Shown here: in pieces, positions 51,090 through 59,722 of the stretch
How positions within the stretch are numbered: position 1 is the stretch's first letter
Layout of the letters: each line of letters starts with the position of its first letter
Position numbers and translations under genes: made by a program
Origin: Shimia sp049116215
Lineage (GTDB): Bacteria > Pseudomonadota > Alphaproteobacteria > Rhodobacterales > Rhodobacteraceae
Length of the DNA stretch: 64,000 bases
Reading direction: 5' to 3'
Assembly: GCF_049116215.1 (NCBI RefSeq)
Contig: NZ_JAGDZB010000003.1
Span: 496,001 to 560,000, forward strand
Notes under the pieces: generated by a model
What the model was told of the DNA's origin: nothing
The model's input: the letters and a program-made list of their open reading frames with translations, nothing else
Databases searched by the model: none

Positions 51090-51757
51090 TGAAAGCTGCG
51101 GTCATTGTTTTTCCGGGCTCCAACTGTGACCGCGATCTTGCGGTGGCCTTTGAGCAGGCCGGAGCGGATGTCACCATGGTGTGGCACAAAGATACGGCGC
51201 TGCCAGAAGGCATCGACATGGTTGGTGTTCCAGGCGGTTTCAGCTTTGGCGATTACCTGCGCTGTGGCGCGATTGCGGCAAATTCTCCGATTTGTCAGTC
51301 GCTAATCAAGCACGCCGAGCGTGGTGGCTATGCACTTGGTGTCTGTAACGGCTTTCAGATCCTGACCGAAACTGGTTTGCTGCCGGGCGCGTTGCGCCGC
51401 AATGCCGGGCTGAAGTACATCTGTCGTACGGTTGGTCTTGAAGTGGCTAGCGCAGATACTGCGTTTACCTCTGGCTACAGCAAAGGTGACGTTGTGAACG
51501 TGCCGATTGCGCACCACGACGGCAACTACTTTGTGACCGACGAGAAGCTGGCGCAGCTGCGTGATGAGGACCGGATTGCGTTCACCTATACCGACAATCC
51601 AAACGGGTCGGTTGCGGACATCGCCGGTGTGGTCAGCAAAAACCGCCGTGTGCTAGGCATGATGCCCCACCCGGAGCGGGCAGCGGATACCGGCCATGGC
51701 GGCACAGACGGGGTGGCAATGTTCCGCGCGTTGATGGACCAGTTTGCCACAGCGTGA
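51089..51757 (+). CDS. purQ: FGAM synthase glutaminase subunit PurQ
   Basis: 222 aa glutamine amidotransferase subunit. The nucleophile Cys lies in ALGVCNGFQILTE; the His-Glu pair is in MMPHPERAAD; AAVIVFPGSNCDRDLAVAFE is the typical N-terminus. It delivers ammonia to PurL. Translationally coupled to purS. dctB follows after 36 bp. Confidence 0.97.
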   Translation: MKAAVIVFPGSNCDRDLAVAFEQAGADVTMVWHKDTALPEGIDMVGVPGGFSFGDYLRCGAIAANSPICQSLIKHAERGGYALGVCNGFQILTETGLLPGALRRNAGLKYICRTVGLEVASADTAFTSGYSKGDVVNVPIAHHDGNYFVTDEKLAQLRDEDRIAFTYTDNPNGSVADIAGVVSKNRRVLGMMPHPERAADTGHGGTDGVAMFRALMDQFATA

Positions 51758-51793
51758 CTTGAGGGTGTCGGCGCGTAGGCGTACTGTTCGTGC

Positions 51794-53557
51794 ATGACGC
51801 AAAACGCTTCTGACACCTCTGAAAAACTGCGCCCGGCGACAACAAGCTGGCGGGCGCGCGTGACCTTGGCTTTGTTGGTTGTGGTTGCAGGGGTGACGAT
51901 CTGGGTCACCAACAGTTTCCTGACAGATCGATTTACGGCCAATACGCGCAATCGGGCAGAGCTCCGGTTGGCGCTCTATTCCGGCAACTTGTTGAGTGAG
52001 TTGCGACGCAACGCAATTGTGCCGCAGTTGCTGGCAAAAGACCCTGAATTGATTGGGGCGCTGGATTCACAAGACTTCTCCAGCTCCACCGCGCGGTTGA
52101 TCAGCTTTGTTGATGAAATTGGCGCGGCGTCATTGTTGCTGCTGGACGAGACTGGACGCACAGTGGCGGCAACAGACCGCACGCGCCTTGGTACGATGTA
52201 TCGGGAACAAGAGTTTTTTATCAATGCTTTGCGGTCCAATGTTACACTGTTTACAGCGGCCAGAGATGAGACCGGAGCCTATCGGTTTATCTACTCCAGA
52301 CGGTTGGAAAGTGGCGGTGCCACGCTTGGGGTGATCGCGGTTGAAGTGGATTTGCACAAGTTTGAGCGCGCCTGGGCCGGGATTTCAGATGCTGTTTTGG
52401 TGGCAAATAGCGAAGGCACGATCATCCTGAGCAGTGAACCTCGGTGGCGTGGGTTGACTGAAGCAGAGGCTTTGGCGCGACAGCCAGCTTTGGGCGCAAT
52501 TGAGCGCGCCATTAAGGTGACAGCGGATTGGGCGCAGGACCCGGCGGATGCGTATTTGCGCGGGGAGGCGGTGATGCGCATGGGCGCGCGGATCCCGTTC
52601 AGGGGCTGGCAGATGACCAGTTTCACAAGTTACGCCGGTGTAAGGGAGAAAGTGAACGCGGTTCTGGCGCTGGAAATCATGGGATTTGCAATCCTGTTGG
52701 CGCTTGGATTCTACGTTCTTGGTCGCAAAAGTGCGCTGCGCATGGCGCTGTTTCAGCGGGAAAGCGTGGAGTTGCGGGGGTTGAACCTGCGTCTTCAGCG
52801 GGAAATCGCCGAGCGGGAACGGATGCAGCAGAGCCTGGAAGTGGCGGAACAAAGCCTGGCACAGAGTTCCAAACTGGCGGCATTGGGCGAAATGTCGGCG
52901 GCTGTGAGCCATGAGTTGAACCAACCCTTGGCGGCGATGAAGACCTATCTTGCCGGGGCGCAGCTTTTGGTGAAGCGCAATCGGCCGGATGAGGCGTTGA
53001 CCTCGTTTCAGCGGATTGACGATCTAATCGAGCGCATGGGGGCGATCACCAAACAGCTCAAATCTTACGCCAGAAAAGGCGGCGATGAGTTCCACGTGGT
53101 CGACATGGGGGACGCCGTGGCGTCCGCTTTGTCGATGATGGAGCCTCAATTGCGCCAACGTCAGGTGCGCATAAGCAAGATTGTGCCGACGGATCCGGTG
53201 CGCGTGATGGGCGATCGGGTGCGGATAGAGCAGGTGATGATCAACCTGCTGCGCAATGCCTTGGATGCCACCGAGTCTGTGGCCGATCCGGAGATCGAAG
53301 TCCTTTTGGCAGCAGGGGAAACAGCCACTTTGACGGTGCGCGACAATGGCCCCGGCATTGAGGATTTGAACAACCTTTTTGAGCCGTTTTTCACCACCAA
53401 ACAGCCCGGTGAGGGCGTCGGTTTGGGGTTGGCAATCAGCTCTGGCATCGTCAGCGACCTTGGTGGACGGCTGACAGCACGCAATGGCGATGGGCAGGGG
53501 GCTGTATTTGAAGTTCAACTGCCTATCTTGAATGAAGATATTGAAGCAGCGGAGTAA
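51794..53557 (+). CDS. dctB: Sensor histidine kinase DctB (C4-dicarboxylate type)
   Basis: 587 aa. Two membrane helices (about residues 22-42 and 285-305) bracket a periplasmic Cache-type sensor region (AASLLLLDETGRTVAATDRT, AYRFIYSRRLESGGATLGVI). A coiled-coil linker leads to the phospho-accepting His H373 in SAAVSHELNQPLAAMKTYL, then NLLRNALDATE, DNGPGIEDLN and GEGVGLGLAISS. The HELNQPL pattern is the DctB subgroup. Dicarboxylate as the ligand is inferred from the family; no dct transport gene lies in the window. Confidence 0.9.
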   Translation: MTQNASDTSEKLRPATTSWRARVTLALLVVVAGVTIWVTNSFLTDRFTANTRNRAELRLALYSGNLLSELRRNAIVPQLLAKDPELIGALDSQDFSSSTARLISFVDEIGAASLLLLDETGRTVAATDRTRLGTMYREQEFFINALRSNVTLFTAARDETGAYRFIYSRRLESGGATLGVIAVEVDLHKFERAWAGISDAVLVANSEGTIILSSEPRWRGLTEAEALARQPALGAIERAIKVTADWAQDPADAYLRGEAVMRMGARIPFRGWQMTSFTSYAGVREKVNAVLALEIMGFAILLALGFYVLGRKSALRMALFQRESVELRGLNLRLQREIAERERMQQSLEVAEQSLAQSSKLAALGEMSAAVSHELNQPLAAMKTYLAGAQLLVKRNRPDEALTSFQRIDDLIERMGAITKQLKSYARKGGDEFHVVDMGDAVASALSMMEPQLRQRQVRISKIVPTDPVRVMGDRVRIEQVMINLLRNALDATESVADPEIEVLLAAGETATLTVRDNGPGIEDLNNLFEPFFTTKQPGEGVGLGLAISSGIVSDLGGRLTARNGDGQGAVFEVQLPILNEDIEAAE

Positions 53558-53561
53558 ATTC

Positions 53562-54896
53562 GTGGCACAAAGCATGAAGATCGCAATCGTCGATGACGAG
53601 CAGGACATGCGGCAGTCGATCAGCCAATGGCTGGCACTGTCGGGCTATGACACAGAAACATTTCCCAGCGCAGAAGATGCGCTGAAGGCGCTTGGCGCGG
53701 AATATCCGGGGATTGTGATCTCCGATATCAAAATGCCGGGCATGGACGGGATGCAGTTCCTGAAAAAGCTGATGGGCGCGGACAGTTCACTGCCAGTGAT
53801 TATGATCACGGGCCATGGCGACGTGCCTATGGCGGTAGAGGCGATGCGCGTGGGTGCGTTTGATTTCCTTGAGAAGCCGTTTAACCCGGATCGCATGACG
53901 CAGCTGGCCAAGAAAGCCACCAATGCGCGGCGTTTGACTTTGGATGCGCGGGCGCTGCGGCGTGAGCTGTCTGACGGCGATCAAATTATGAACAAGCTGA
54001 TTGGCGCGAGCCCGGTTATGGCGCGTCTCAAGGAGGACATCCTCGATCTCGGACAGGCTGATGGGCATGTGCTGATTGATGGGGAAACGGGCACTGGAAA
54101 GACGTTGGTTGCCCATGCGTTGCACGCAGTGGGCAGCCGTGCGGGCAAGAAATTTGTTCTGGTGAGCTGTGGGGCCTTTGAAGAAGAGGCGCTTGCAAAA
54201 CGTTTGTTTGGGCCGATGAACCCGGAAGACAGCCAATTGCCTGCCGTTGAAGAAGCGCGCGGTGGGACATTGGTGCTTGAGGACATCGAGAGCTTGAGCG
54301 ACGCGCTGCAAGCCAAGCTGCTCAACGTGATCAACGAGCAAGGCACACCGGCGGAAACCCGCATTGTGGCGATCTCCAACATGCAGGAGCAGGACCGCAC
54401 CTGCGAAGATGCATTGCGCTCTGACTTGTTTTATCGATTGGCGGCATTGCGGATCACGGTTCCGCCTCTGCGCCAACGTGGCGAAGATATTCTTACGCTG
54501 TTTACCCGACTGTCAGAGCAATTCAGCGAAGAGTACGGCTGTGATGCCCCTAAAGTGAGTGCGCAAGAGGCTGCGCAGCTGTTGCAGGCACCGTGGCCAG
54601 GCAATGTGCGTCAGCTTATCAACCTGGCAGAGCGTGCAGTTTTGCAAAGCCGTCGCAGTGAAGGCACAATTGCGTCACTGCTGATGAGCGATCACGAAGA
54701 GATGCAGCCGGTTGTGACAACGGAGGGCAAACCCCTCAAGGAATATGTGGAAGCTTTTGAGCGCATGTTGATCGACAACACCATGCGGCGCCATCGCGGG
54801 TCCATCGCAGGTGTTATGGAAGAGCTGTGCTTGCCGCGGCGGACGTTGAACGAGAAGATGGCGAAGTATGGCCTGCAGCGGGCTGATTACCTCTGA
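53562..54896 (+). CDS. dctD: Response regulator DctD, GAFTGA-less with altered Walker B
   Basis: 444 aa from GTG at 53562, which has GGAG 7 nt upstream and gives MAQSMKIAIVDDEQDMRQSI. Receiver D55 (IVISDIKMPGMDG), AAA+ Walker A GETGTGKT (about residue 174), then LVLEDIES where the Walker B should read DE: the acidic pair is Glu240-Asp241, reversed. GAFTGA is replaced by RLFGPMNPEDSQLPAVEE. The arginine-finger and PWPGNVRQLINLAERAV segments, and a Fis-type helix-turn-helix (GVMEELCLPRRTLNEKM) remain. It pairs with dctB (4 bp between genes). Confidence 0.9.
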   Translation: MAQSMKIAIVDDEQDMRQSISQWLALSGYDTETFPSAEDALKALGAEYPGIVISDIKMPGMDGMQFLKKLMGADSSLPVIMITGHGDVPMAVEAMRVGAFDFLEKPFNPDRMTQLAKKATNARRLTLDARALRRELSDGDQIMNKLIGASPVMARLKEDILDLGQADGHVLIDGETGTGKTLVAHALHAVGSRAGKKFVLVSCGAFEEEALAKRLFGPMNPEDSQLPAVEEARGGTLVLEDIESLSDALQAKLLNVINEQGTPAETRIVAISNMQEQDRTCEDALRSDLFYRLAALRITVPPLRQRGEDILTLFTRLSEQFSEEYGCDAPKVSAQEAAQLLQAPWPGNVRQLINLAERAVLQSRRSEGTIASLLMSDHEEMQPVVTTEGKPLKEYVEAFERMLIDNTMRRHRGSIAGVMEELCLPRRTLNEKMAKYGLQRADYL

Positions 54897-54918
54897 TTTC
54901 TGATCGATAGATTTTGTG

Positions 54919-54956
54919 AACGCCGCAGGCTCTCGACGGGCTTGCGGCGTTTTTTG
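54919..54956 (+). terminator. Intrinsic terminator after dctBD
   Basis: AACGCCGCA (54919-54927) pairs with TGCGGCGTT (54943-54951), followed by a T run. It starts 22 bp after the dctD stop. Confidence 0.88.
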
Positions 54957-55013
54957 TTTGGTGGCAGGGTGCGACGACGTTGGCGCTAACGGAAATTTGT
55001 GGAGTACCTTGTG

Positions 55014-55697
55014 ATGGCATTGTTGAAGACACCGGCCGCGTATCTGTTTGACATGGATGGCTTGCTTCTGGACACGGAGCGCATGTTTCTGAAGGCGTTT
55101 TTGACGCTGACCGAAGATCTGGGGATTTCAACAGCAGAGGCTACGGCGTTTTTTGGAAGCTTGGTTGGGTCGTCGAGCAAAGACACCACAGCACGGTTGC
55201 ATGAGTTTTTGCCTCAACAAACAGATGTCGCGGAGTTTGACCAGCGCTGGCGCATTCTGCACCAAAAGAATGTTGAGCATGGCGTGCCGACAAAACCTTA
55301 TGCGCGGGACGTGTTGCAAGCGATCCGTGAAGCTGCGGTGCCGATGGCGGTTGTGACCTCGACGCATGGCCCGGCTGCGCAACATCATTTGGAGAAGGCT
55401 GGGCTTCTGTCGTTTTTTGACACAGTGTGTACAGGCAATGAAGTTATTGCCAATAAACCAGATCCCGAGCCGTATCTAGAAGGGGCGCGCCGGTTGGGCG
55501 TGAACCCTGTGCACTGTGTGGCGTTTGAAGATAGTGATCTTGGGGCCACTGCAGCTGTGCGGGCAGGGTGCCTGACAGTGCAAATTCCGGACCTTCGGCC
55601 GCCAAACACGCCGTTGCCCGATCTGGGGCAGATTGTTGCCAGGGATTTGCGCCATGGTGCTGTGCAGATTGGGCTTTTTGAGGATGCGTTAACCTAA
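55014..55697 (+). CDS. HAD-superfamily phosphatase (beta-phosphoglucomutase-like)
   Basis: 227 aa from MALLKTPAAYLFDMDGLLLD (ATG at 55014; GGAG upstream). HAD motif I DMDGLLLDTE, motif II VVTSTHGPA, motif III Lys in IANKPDPEPYLEGARRLG and motif IV FEDSDLGATAA are complete, with a C1-type helical cap. Family members are sugar-phosphate phosphatases or phosphoglucomutases; substrate unknown. Its stop lies about 430 bp before the rne start. Confidence 0.88.
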   Translation: MALLKTPAAYLFDMDGLLLDTERMFLKAFLTLTEDLGISTAEATAFFGSLVGSSSKDTTARLHEFLPQQTDVAEFDQRWRILHQKNVEHGVPTKPYARDVLQAIREAAVPMAVVTSTHGPAAQHHLEKAGLLSFFDTVCTGNEVIANKPDPEPYLEGARRLGVNPVHCVAFEDSDLGATAAVRAGCLTVQIPDLRPPNTPLPDLGQIVARDLRHGAVQIGLFEDALT

Positions 55698-56129
55698 CCC
55701 ACGTATCCGTCAGACGATTCCCCATTGTGTTTTCCACAGGAGTGGTTTTATGTGGGGGAACGGATGGCGCAGGGTTTGCGCACCGTATGAGTTTCGCTGA
55801 GTATTGCGTTTCAGTTGGCCCACAGGACCCCGAGGGGCAGAGGGCCGGGCGGGATGCTCAGACCGATTGGGTTCATGAAAATGAACCAGTAGAGACGCCC
55901 GCACCGCCATGGCGGAGGGCATGTAACAGGCGCAGGCTCGGGACCACCGAATGCCGCGTCGGAGAAGAAACGCGATGAAGCGCGCGATTGATTTGAGAGA
56001 CCGAGCAGGGACCGCAAGCGGCCCCATCGGCGGCGCGCATCCCCTCGCTCAGACAAGACACCCCCGAAAAGTTCATCGACCTGATCCCCCGGGAGGGGCG
56101 CGGCGCTTGCGCGGGTGCAAACGGATAAC
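55698..56129 (+). promoter_or_regulatory. Long structured 5' leader of rne, no gene seen
   Basis: This 432-bp gap has no convincing ORF. It contains several RNA-like structures: an imperfect long hairpin from TCCGT (55706) and TTCCCCA (55718) to TGGGGGAACGGA (ending 55764); a perfect GTTCAT-GAAA-ATGAAC hairpin with a GNRA tetraloop (55871-55886); and a 12-bp palindrome CCGCCATGGCGG (55904-55915). RNase E in E. coli shortens its own mRNA through such a leader, so autoregulation is the obvious reading (inference). The promoter is not resolved. Confidence 0.6.
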
Positions 56130-59100
56130 ATGGCTAAGAAAATGCTCATCGATGCCACCCACGCGGAAGAAACCCGCGTTGTGGTGGTCGACGGAAACAA
56201 GGTTGAGGAGTTCGACTTTGAATCTGAAAACAAACGCCAGCTTGCTGGCAACATCTATCTCGCAAAAGTAACACGGGTTGAGCCGTCGCTTCAGGCGGCC
56301 TTTGTCGACTATGGCGGAAACCGTCATGGTTTCCTGGCGTTCTCCGAGATTCATCCGGACTACTATCAGATCCCTGTTGCGGATCGCGAGGCGCTTCTGG
56401 AAGAAGAGCGTGCCTATGCGGAGTCTTTGAAGGCCCGTGACGAGGAAGAGGAAAAGCCAAAATCCCGGTCCCGTCGGTCTCGCTCTCGCAAGAAGAAGAC
56501 AGAGGATCAGGTTGCGCCTGAGGCCGCGGATGCGGACACAGCAGAGGCCGTGTCTGAAACGACTGCTGCTGAAATTTCCGGCATGGAGACCATTGATCTG
56601 GTGGAAGATGCTGGTGGTGATCAAGACGAAGGTCTGTCACCGATGGAGCTGGTAGAAGAGACACCGGTGGAAGAGCCTGGCGAAACGGAAGCTGTCGAGG
56701 CAGAGGAGCCAGCGACTGAGGTCGCGGATGCGGAAGACACCGCCGCTGAGACGGAAGAGGTTTCGGCGGACAGTGCGGCGGATCCAGCGCCTGAGGCTGA
56801 TATTGAAGCCGCTGAAGCGGCTTCGCAAGACGCTGCTGTGACGGACACAAGCGCCGAAGACACTGACGGCAAAGACGAGGGTCCCAAAACCATCGCAGCC
56901 AACACTGAAGGCGAAGATGCAGTTGTCAGCAAAGACCCGGAAACTGGTGAAGAAACCGAAACCGAGGCCAGTGTTGTTTCCGAAGACGAGACGTCTGCAG
57001 AAGAGGCGGTGTCTGAAGACGCCGCCCCTGTAGCCGAGGAAGAAGTGGTGGAAGAGGCCGATCCTGCGGAGACGGGTGACGCAGATGTGGCAGCTTCGGA
57101 GGAAGCGACTTCAGATGATCAAGTTGACGGCTCCGCTGAGGATGCACCAAGCACCGAAACTGAGGTGGTTATTGAAGCCGCCGATGCGCCTGCTGAAAGT
57201 GACGTAAAAGAAGATACCGCGCCATCCGAGGGCGCCGTAGCAGCGGATGCTCCAACCGAGACATCCGAAGATTCAGACGCGGGCAGTTCAGAAGACGATA
57301 ACGATTCTGATACGTCGTCTGATGACGAAGAGAATGGCAAAAAGTCCAATCGTCGCCGGTCGCGCCGCCGCGGAAAACGCTCCGATGCGTCCGAAAAAGA
57401 CGAGAGCATTGAATCGGTTGCTGATGAAGACGATAGCGAGGAAATCCGCCCTCCGCGTAAGCCTCGCGCCCGTCGCTACAAGATCCAAGAAGTGATCAAA
57501 GTGCGCCAGGTAATGCTGGTCCAGGTTGTGAAAGAAGAGCGTGGCAACAAAGGTGCGGCGCTAACCACTTACCTGTCGTTGGCCGGCCGGTATTGTGTAT
57601 TGATGCCCAATACCGCGCGTGGCGGTGGCATCTCACGTAAGATCACCAATGCGGCGGACCGTAAAAAACTCAAGGAAATTGCTGGCGAGATTGACGTCCC
57701 GCAGGGCGCAGGTTTGATTGTGCGGACGGCTGGTGCCAAGCGTACCAAATCCGAAATCAAGCGGGACTATGAATACCTTCAGCGTCTGTGGGAGCAAATC
57801 CGTGAGCTGACTCTGAAATCTATCGCACCGGCGAAGATCTACGAAGAGGGTGACCTTATCAAACGCTCGATCCGCGACCTGTATTCGCGCGAGATCGACG
57901 AGGTGCTGGTGGAAGGCGAGCGCGGATACCGCATTGCCAAGGACTTCATGAAAATGATCATGCCGTCTCACGCCAAAAACGTGAAACGCTATCAGGACAC
58001 GCTGCCGCTCTTTGCACGCTATCAGGTGGAAAGCTACCTGTCCGGCATGTTCAACCCTACAGTTCAGCTGAAATCCGGTGGCTACATCGTGATTGGTGTC
58101 ACAGAGGCATTGGTGGCCATTGACGTGAACTCCGGTCGGGCGACCAAAGAAGGCTCGATTGAAGAAACTGCGTTGAAGACCAACCTTGAGGCGGCCGAAG
58201 AAGTAGCGCGTCAGCTGCGTCTGCGTGATTTGGCGGGTCTGATTGTGATCGATTTCATCGACATGGATGAGCGCAAGAACAACAGCGCTGTTGAAAAACG
58301 GATGAAAGACAAGCTGAAGACGGATCGCGCCCGCATTCAGGTGGGTCGGATTTCTGGGTTTGGCCTGATGGAAATGAGCCGTCAGCGCCTGCGTCCTGGC
58401 ATGATCGAAGCCACAACACAGCCCTGTGCACATTGTCATGGCACAGGTTTGATCCGCTCTGATGACAACCTCGCGCTGTCTATCTTGCGTCAGATTGAAG
58501 AAGAAGGCACACGTGGTCGGACCCGTGAAGTTCTGGTCAAAGCGCCGGTCGCCATCGTCAACTATCTGATGAACCAGAAGCGCGAGCATGTGGCGCAGAT
58601 TGAAACGCGCTATGGCTTGTCTGTACGGATCGAAGCTGATCCACATCTGGTCTCTCCGGACTTCGCAATTGAGAAATTCAAGACAGCAACACGTGCCGTG
58701 GCGAAGGTTGAGGCACCTGTGGTGTCAGGCGACATCTCAATCATGGATGCGATTGACGACGCTGATGTGGAAGAAGCGGAAGTGATCTCCGAAGAAGCTG
58801 CGGTAGAAGAGAAGCCAGCGGAAGATTCGGGTGAAGAGAAGCCGAAGAAGCGCCGCCGTCGTCGCCGCCGTCGTCGCGGCAACGGTGAGGGTGAAGACAA
58901 CGCTGACGGAGAAACCAAGACCGAGGGCGATTCTGAAACGGAGGCGTCGGAGGCTGGTGAAGCCGCTGAGACTGGGTCTGAGACACCTGCGGAAGAGGCT
59001 TCTGACGGTGATGAGAAACCGAAGAAACGCAGCCGTAGCCGTCGTGGCCGGTCACGTGGCAAGAAATCCGAAGCTTTAAGTGATGACACCACAGCGCAAG

Positions 59101-59426
59101 AGGTAGAGCCAGAAGAGGCTAGCCTTGAGACTCCAGTCGAAGCGCAACAGGTGGAAGCGGCTGAAGCAGAAAGTGATCAAGGTACGCCTGCTGAAGTGAA
59201 AGATGAGCCTGAGGCAGTTGTCACATCGGAAGAGGCGCCCGTGGCTGACACTCCTGTTGAGTCTTCGGAACCTGTTGAAACGCCGATGGCTGAAGCTGAA
59301 GTCAGCAGTGCACCAGAGGCCGTAGAAGAGCCATTGGAAGTGGCGGTTGCTCCGGAGGTTACGGTTCCAGAAGAACCCGCGGCTCCGCCCAAACCAAAAC
59401 GACGCGGCTGGTGGTCGCGCGGATAA
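56130..59426 (+). CDS. rne: Ribonuclease E with large acidic S1-domain insertion
   Basis: 1098 aa from MAKKMLIDATHAEETRVVVV. The S1 domain starts at about residue 38 (AFVDYGGNRHGFLAFSEIHP) but is interrupted from about 104 to 449 by ~345 residues rich in Glu, Ala, Asp and Thr with two Arg-rich patches, and resumes at IQEVIKVRQVMLVQVVKEER. The catalytic region has ALVAIDVNSGRATKE and LIVIDFIDMDERKN (metal-binding Asp), and the zinc-link is PCAHCHGTG. The C-terminus is an acidic scaffold with Arg-rich segments (KKRRRRRRRRR) and ends KPKRRGWWSRG. It is the main mRNA decay endonuclease. Insertions in S1 are known in alphaproteobacterial RNase E. Confidence 0.97.
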   Translation: MAKKMLIDATHAEETRVVVVDGNKVEEFDFESENKRQLAGNIYLAKVTRVEPSLQAAFVDYGGNRHGFLAFSEIHPDYYQIPVADREALLEEERAYAESLKARDEEEEKPKSRSRRSRSRKKKTEDQVAPEAADADTAEAVSETTAAEISGMETIDLVEDAGGDQDEGLSPMELVEETPVEEPGETEAVEAEEPATEVADAEDTAAETEEVSADSAADPAPEADIEAAEAASQDAAVTDTSAEDTDGKDEGPKTIAANTEGEDAVVSKDPETGEETETEASVVSEDETSAEEAVSEDAAPVAEEEVVEEADPAETGDADVAASEEATSDDQVDGSAEDAPSTETEVVIEAADAPAESDVKEDTAPSEGAVAADAPTETSEDSDAGSSEDDNDSDTSSDDEENGKKSNRRRSRRRGKRSDASEKDESIESVADEDDSEEIRPPRKPRARRYKIQEVIKVRQVMLVQVVKEERGNKGAALTTYLSLAGRYCVLMPNTARGGGISRKITNAADRKKLKEIAGEIDVPQGAGLIVRTAGAKRTKSEIKRDYEYLQRLWEQIRELTLKSIAPAKIYEEGDLIKRSIRDLYSREIDEVLVEGERGYRIAKDFMKMIMPSHAKNVKRYQDTLPLFARYQVESYLSGMFNPTVQLKSGGYIVIGVTEALVAIDVNSGRATKEGSIEETALKTNLEAAEEVARQLRLRDLAGLIVIDFIDMDERKNNSAVEKRMKDKLKTDRARIQVGRISGFGLMEMSRQRLRPGMIEATTQPCAHCHGTGLIRSDDNLALSILRQIEEEGTRGRTREVLVKAPVAIVNYLMNQKREHVAQIETRYGLSVRIEADPHLVSPDFAIEKFKTATRAVAKVEAPVVSGDISIMDAIDDADVEEAEVISEEAAVEEKPAEDSGEEKPKKRRRRRRRRRGNGEGEDNADGETKTEGDSETEASEAGEAAETGSETPAEEASDGDEKPKKRSRSRRGRSRGKKSEALSDDTTAQEVEPEEASLETPVEAQQVEAAEAESDQGTPAEVKDEPEAVVTSEEAPVADTPVESSEPVETPMAEAEVSSAPEAVEEPLEVAVAPEVTVPEEPAAPPKPKRRGWWSRG

Positions 59427-59433
59427 AATATCT

Positions 59434-59463
59434 AAACGCCGGGGTATTTCCCCGGCGTTTTTG
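59434..59463 (+). terminator. Intrinsic terminator after rne
   Basis: AAACGCCGGGG (59434-59444) pairs with CCCCGGCGTTT (59450-59460), followed by further T. It begins 8 bp after the rne stop codon. Confidence 0.93.
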
Positions 59464-59722
59464 TTGATGTGGGCCCGTCAGTTTTACGTGTGTGGTGCAA
59501 TTTATGTTCTCGCATAGAGGAAGCGTTCGCGCGGAGCACCATAAAGTTTGGCCAATTCAACGCTTGAGTGTCGATCAGCAAGGTGCTGTAAAGGTAAGAC
59601 AAAATACCTTTTAGGCTTGAAGATATTTTAAGCTTAAAAAAAATTCCCTCAGGTTATTGACGGACAGGCCTTTGAGCGCCCAAAGTTCATCTTGAAAAAA
59701 CAAGAAACCAGGGAGCGACAAA
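59464..59722 (+). promoter_or_regulatory. AT-rich leader of the binding-protein gene
   Basis: No ORF is seen. Within this stretch are a small hairpin AAGGTA-N8-TACCTT (59591-59610) and a perfect 14-bp palindrome TTTTAAGCTTAAAA (59626-59639), then TTGACG about 30 bp on as a possible -35 element. The region is markedly more AT-rich than its surroundings. It probably carries the transporter promoter and an operator. Confidence 0.4.

Noticed and set aside
57633..58646. Minus-strand ORF of 337 codons inside rne
   Set aside because: Antisense to the catalytic region of RNase E, with no protein-family features.
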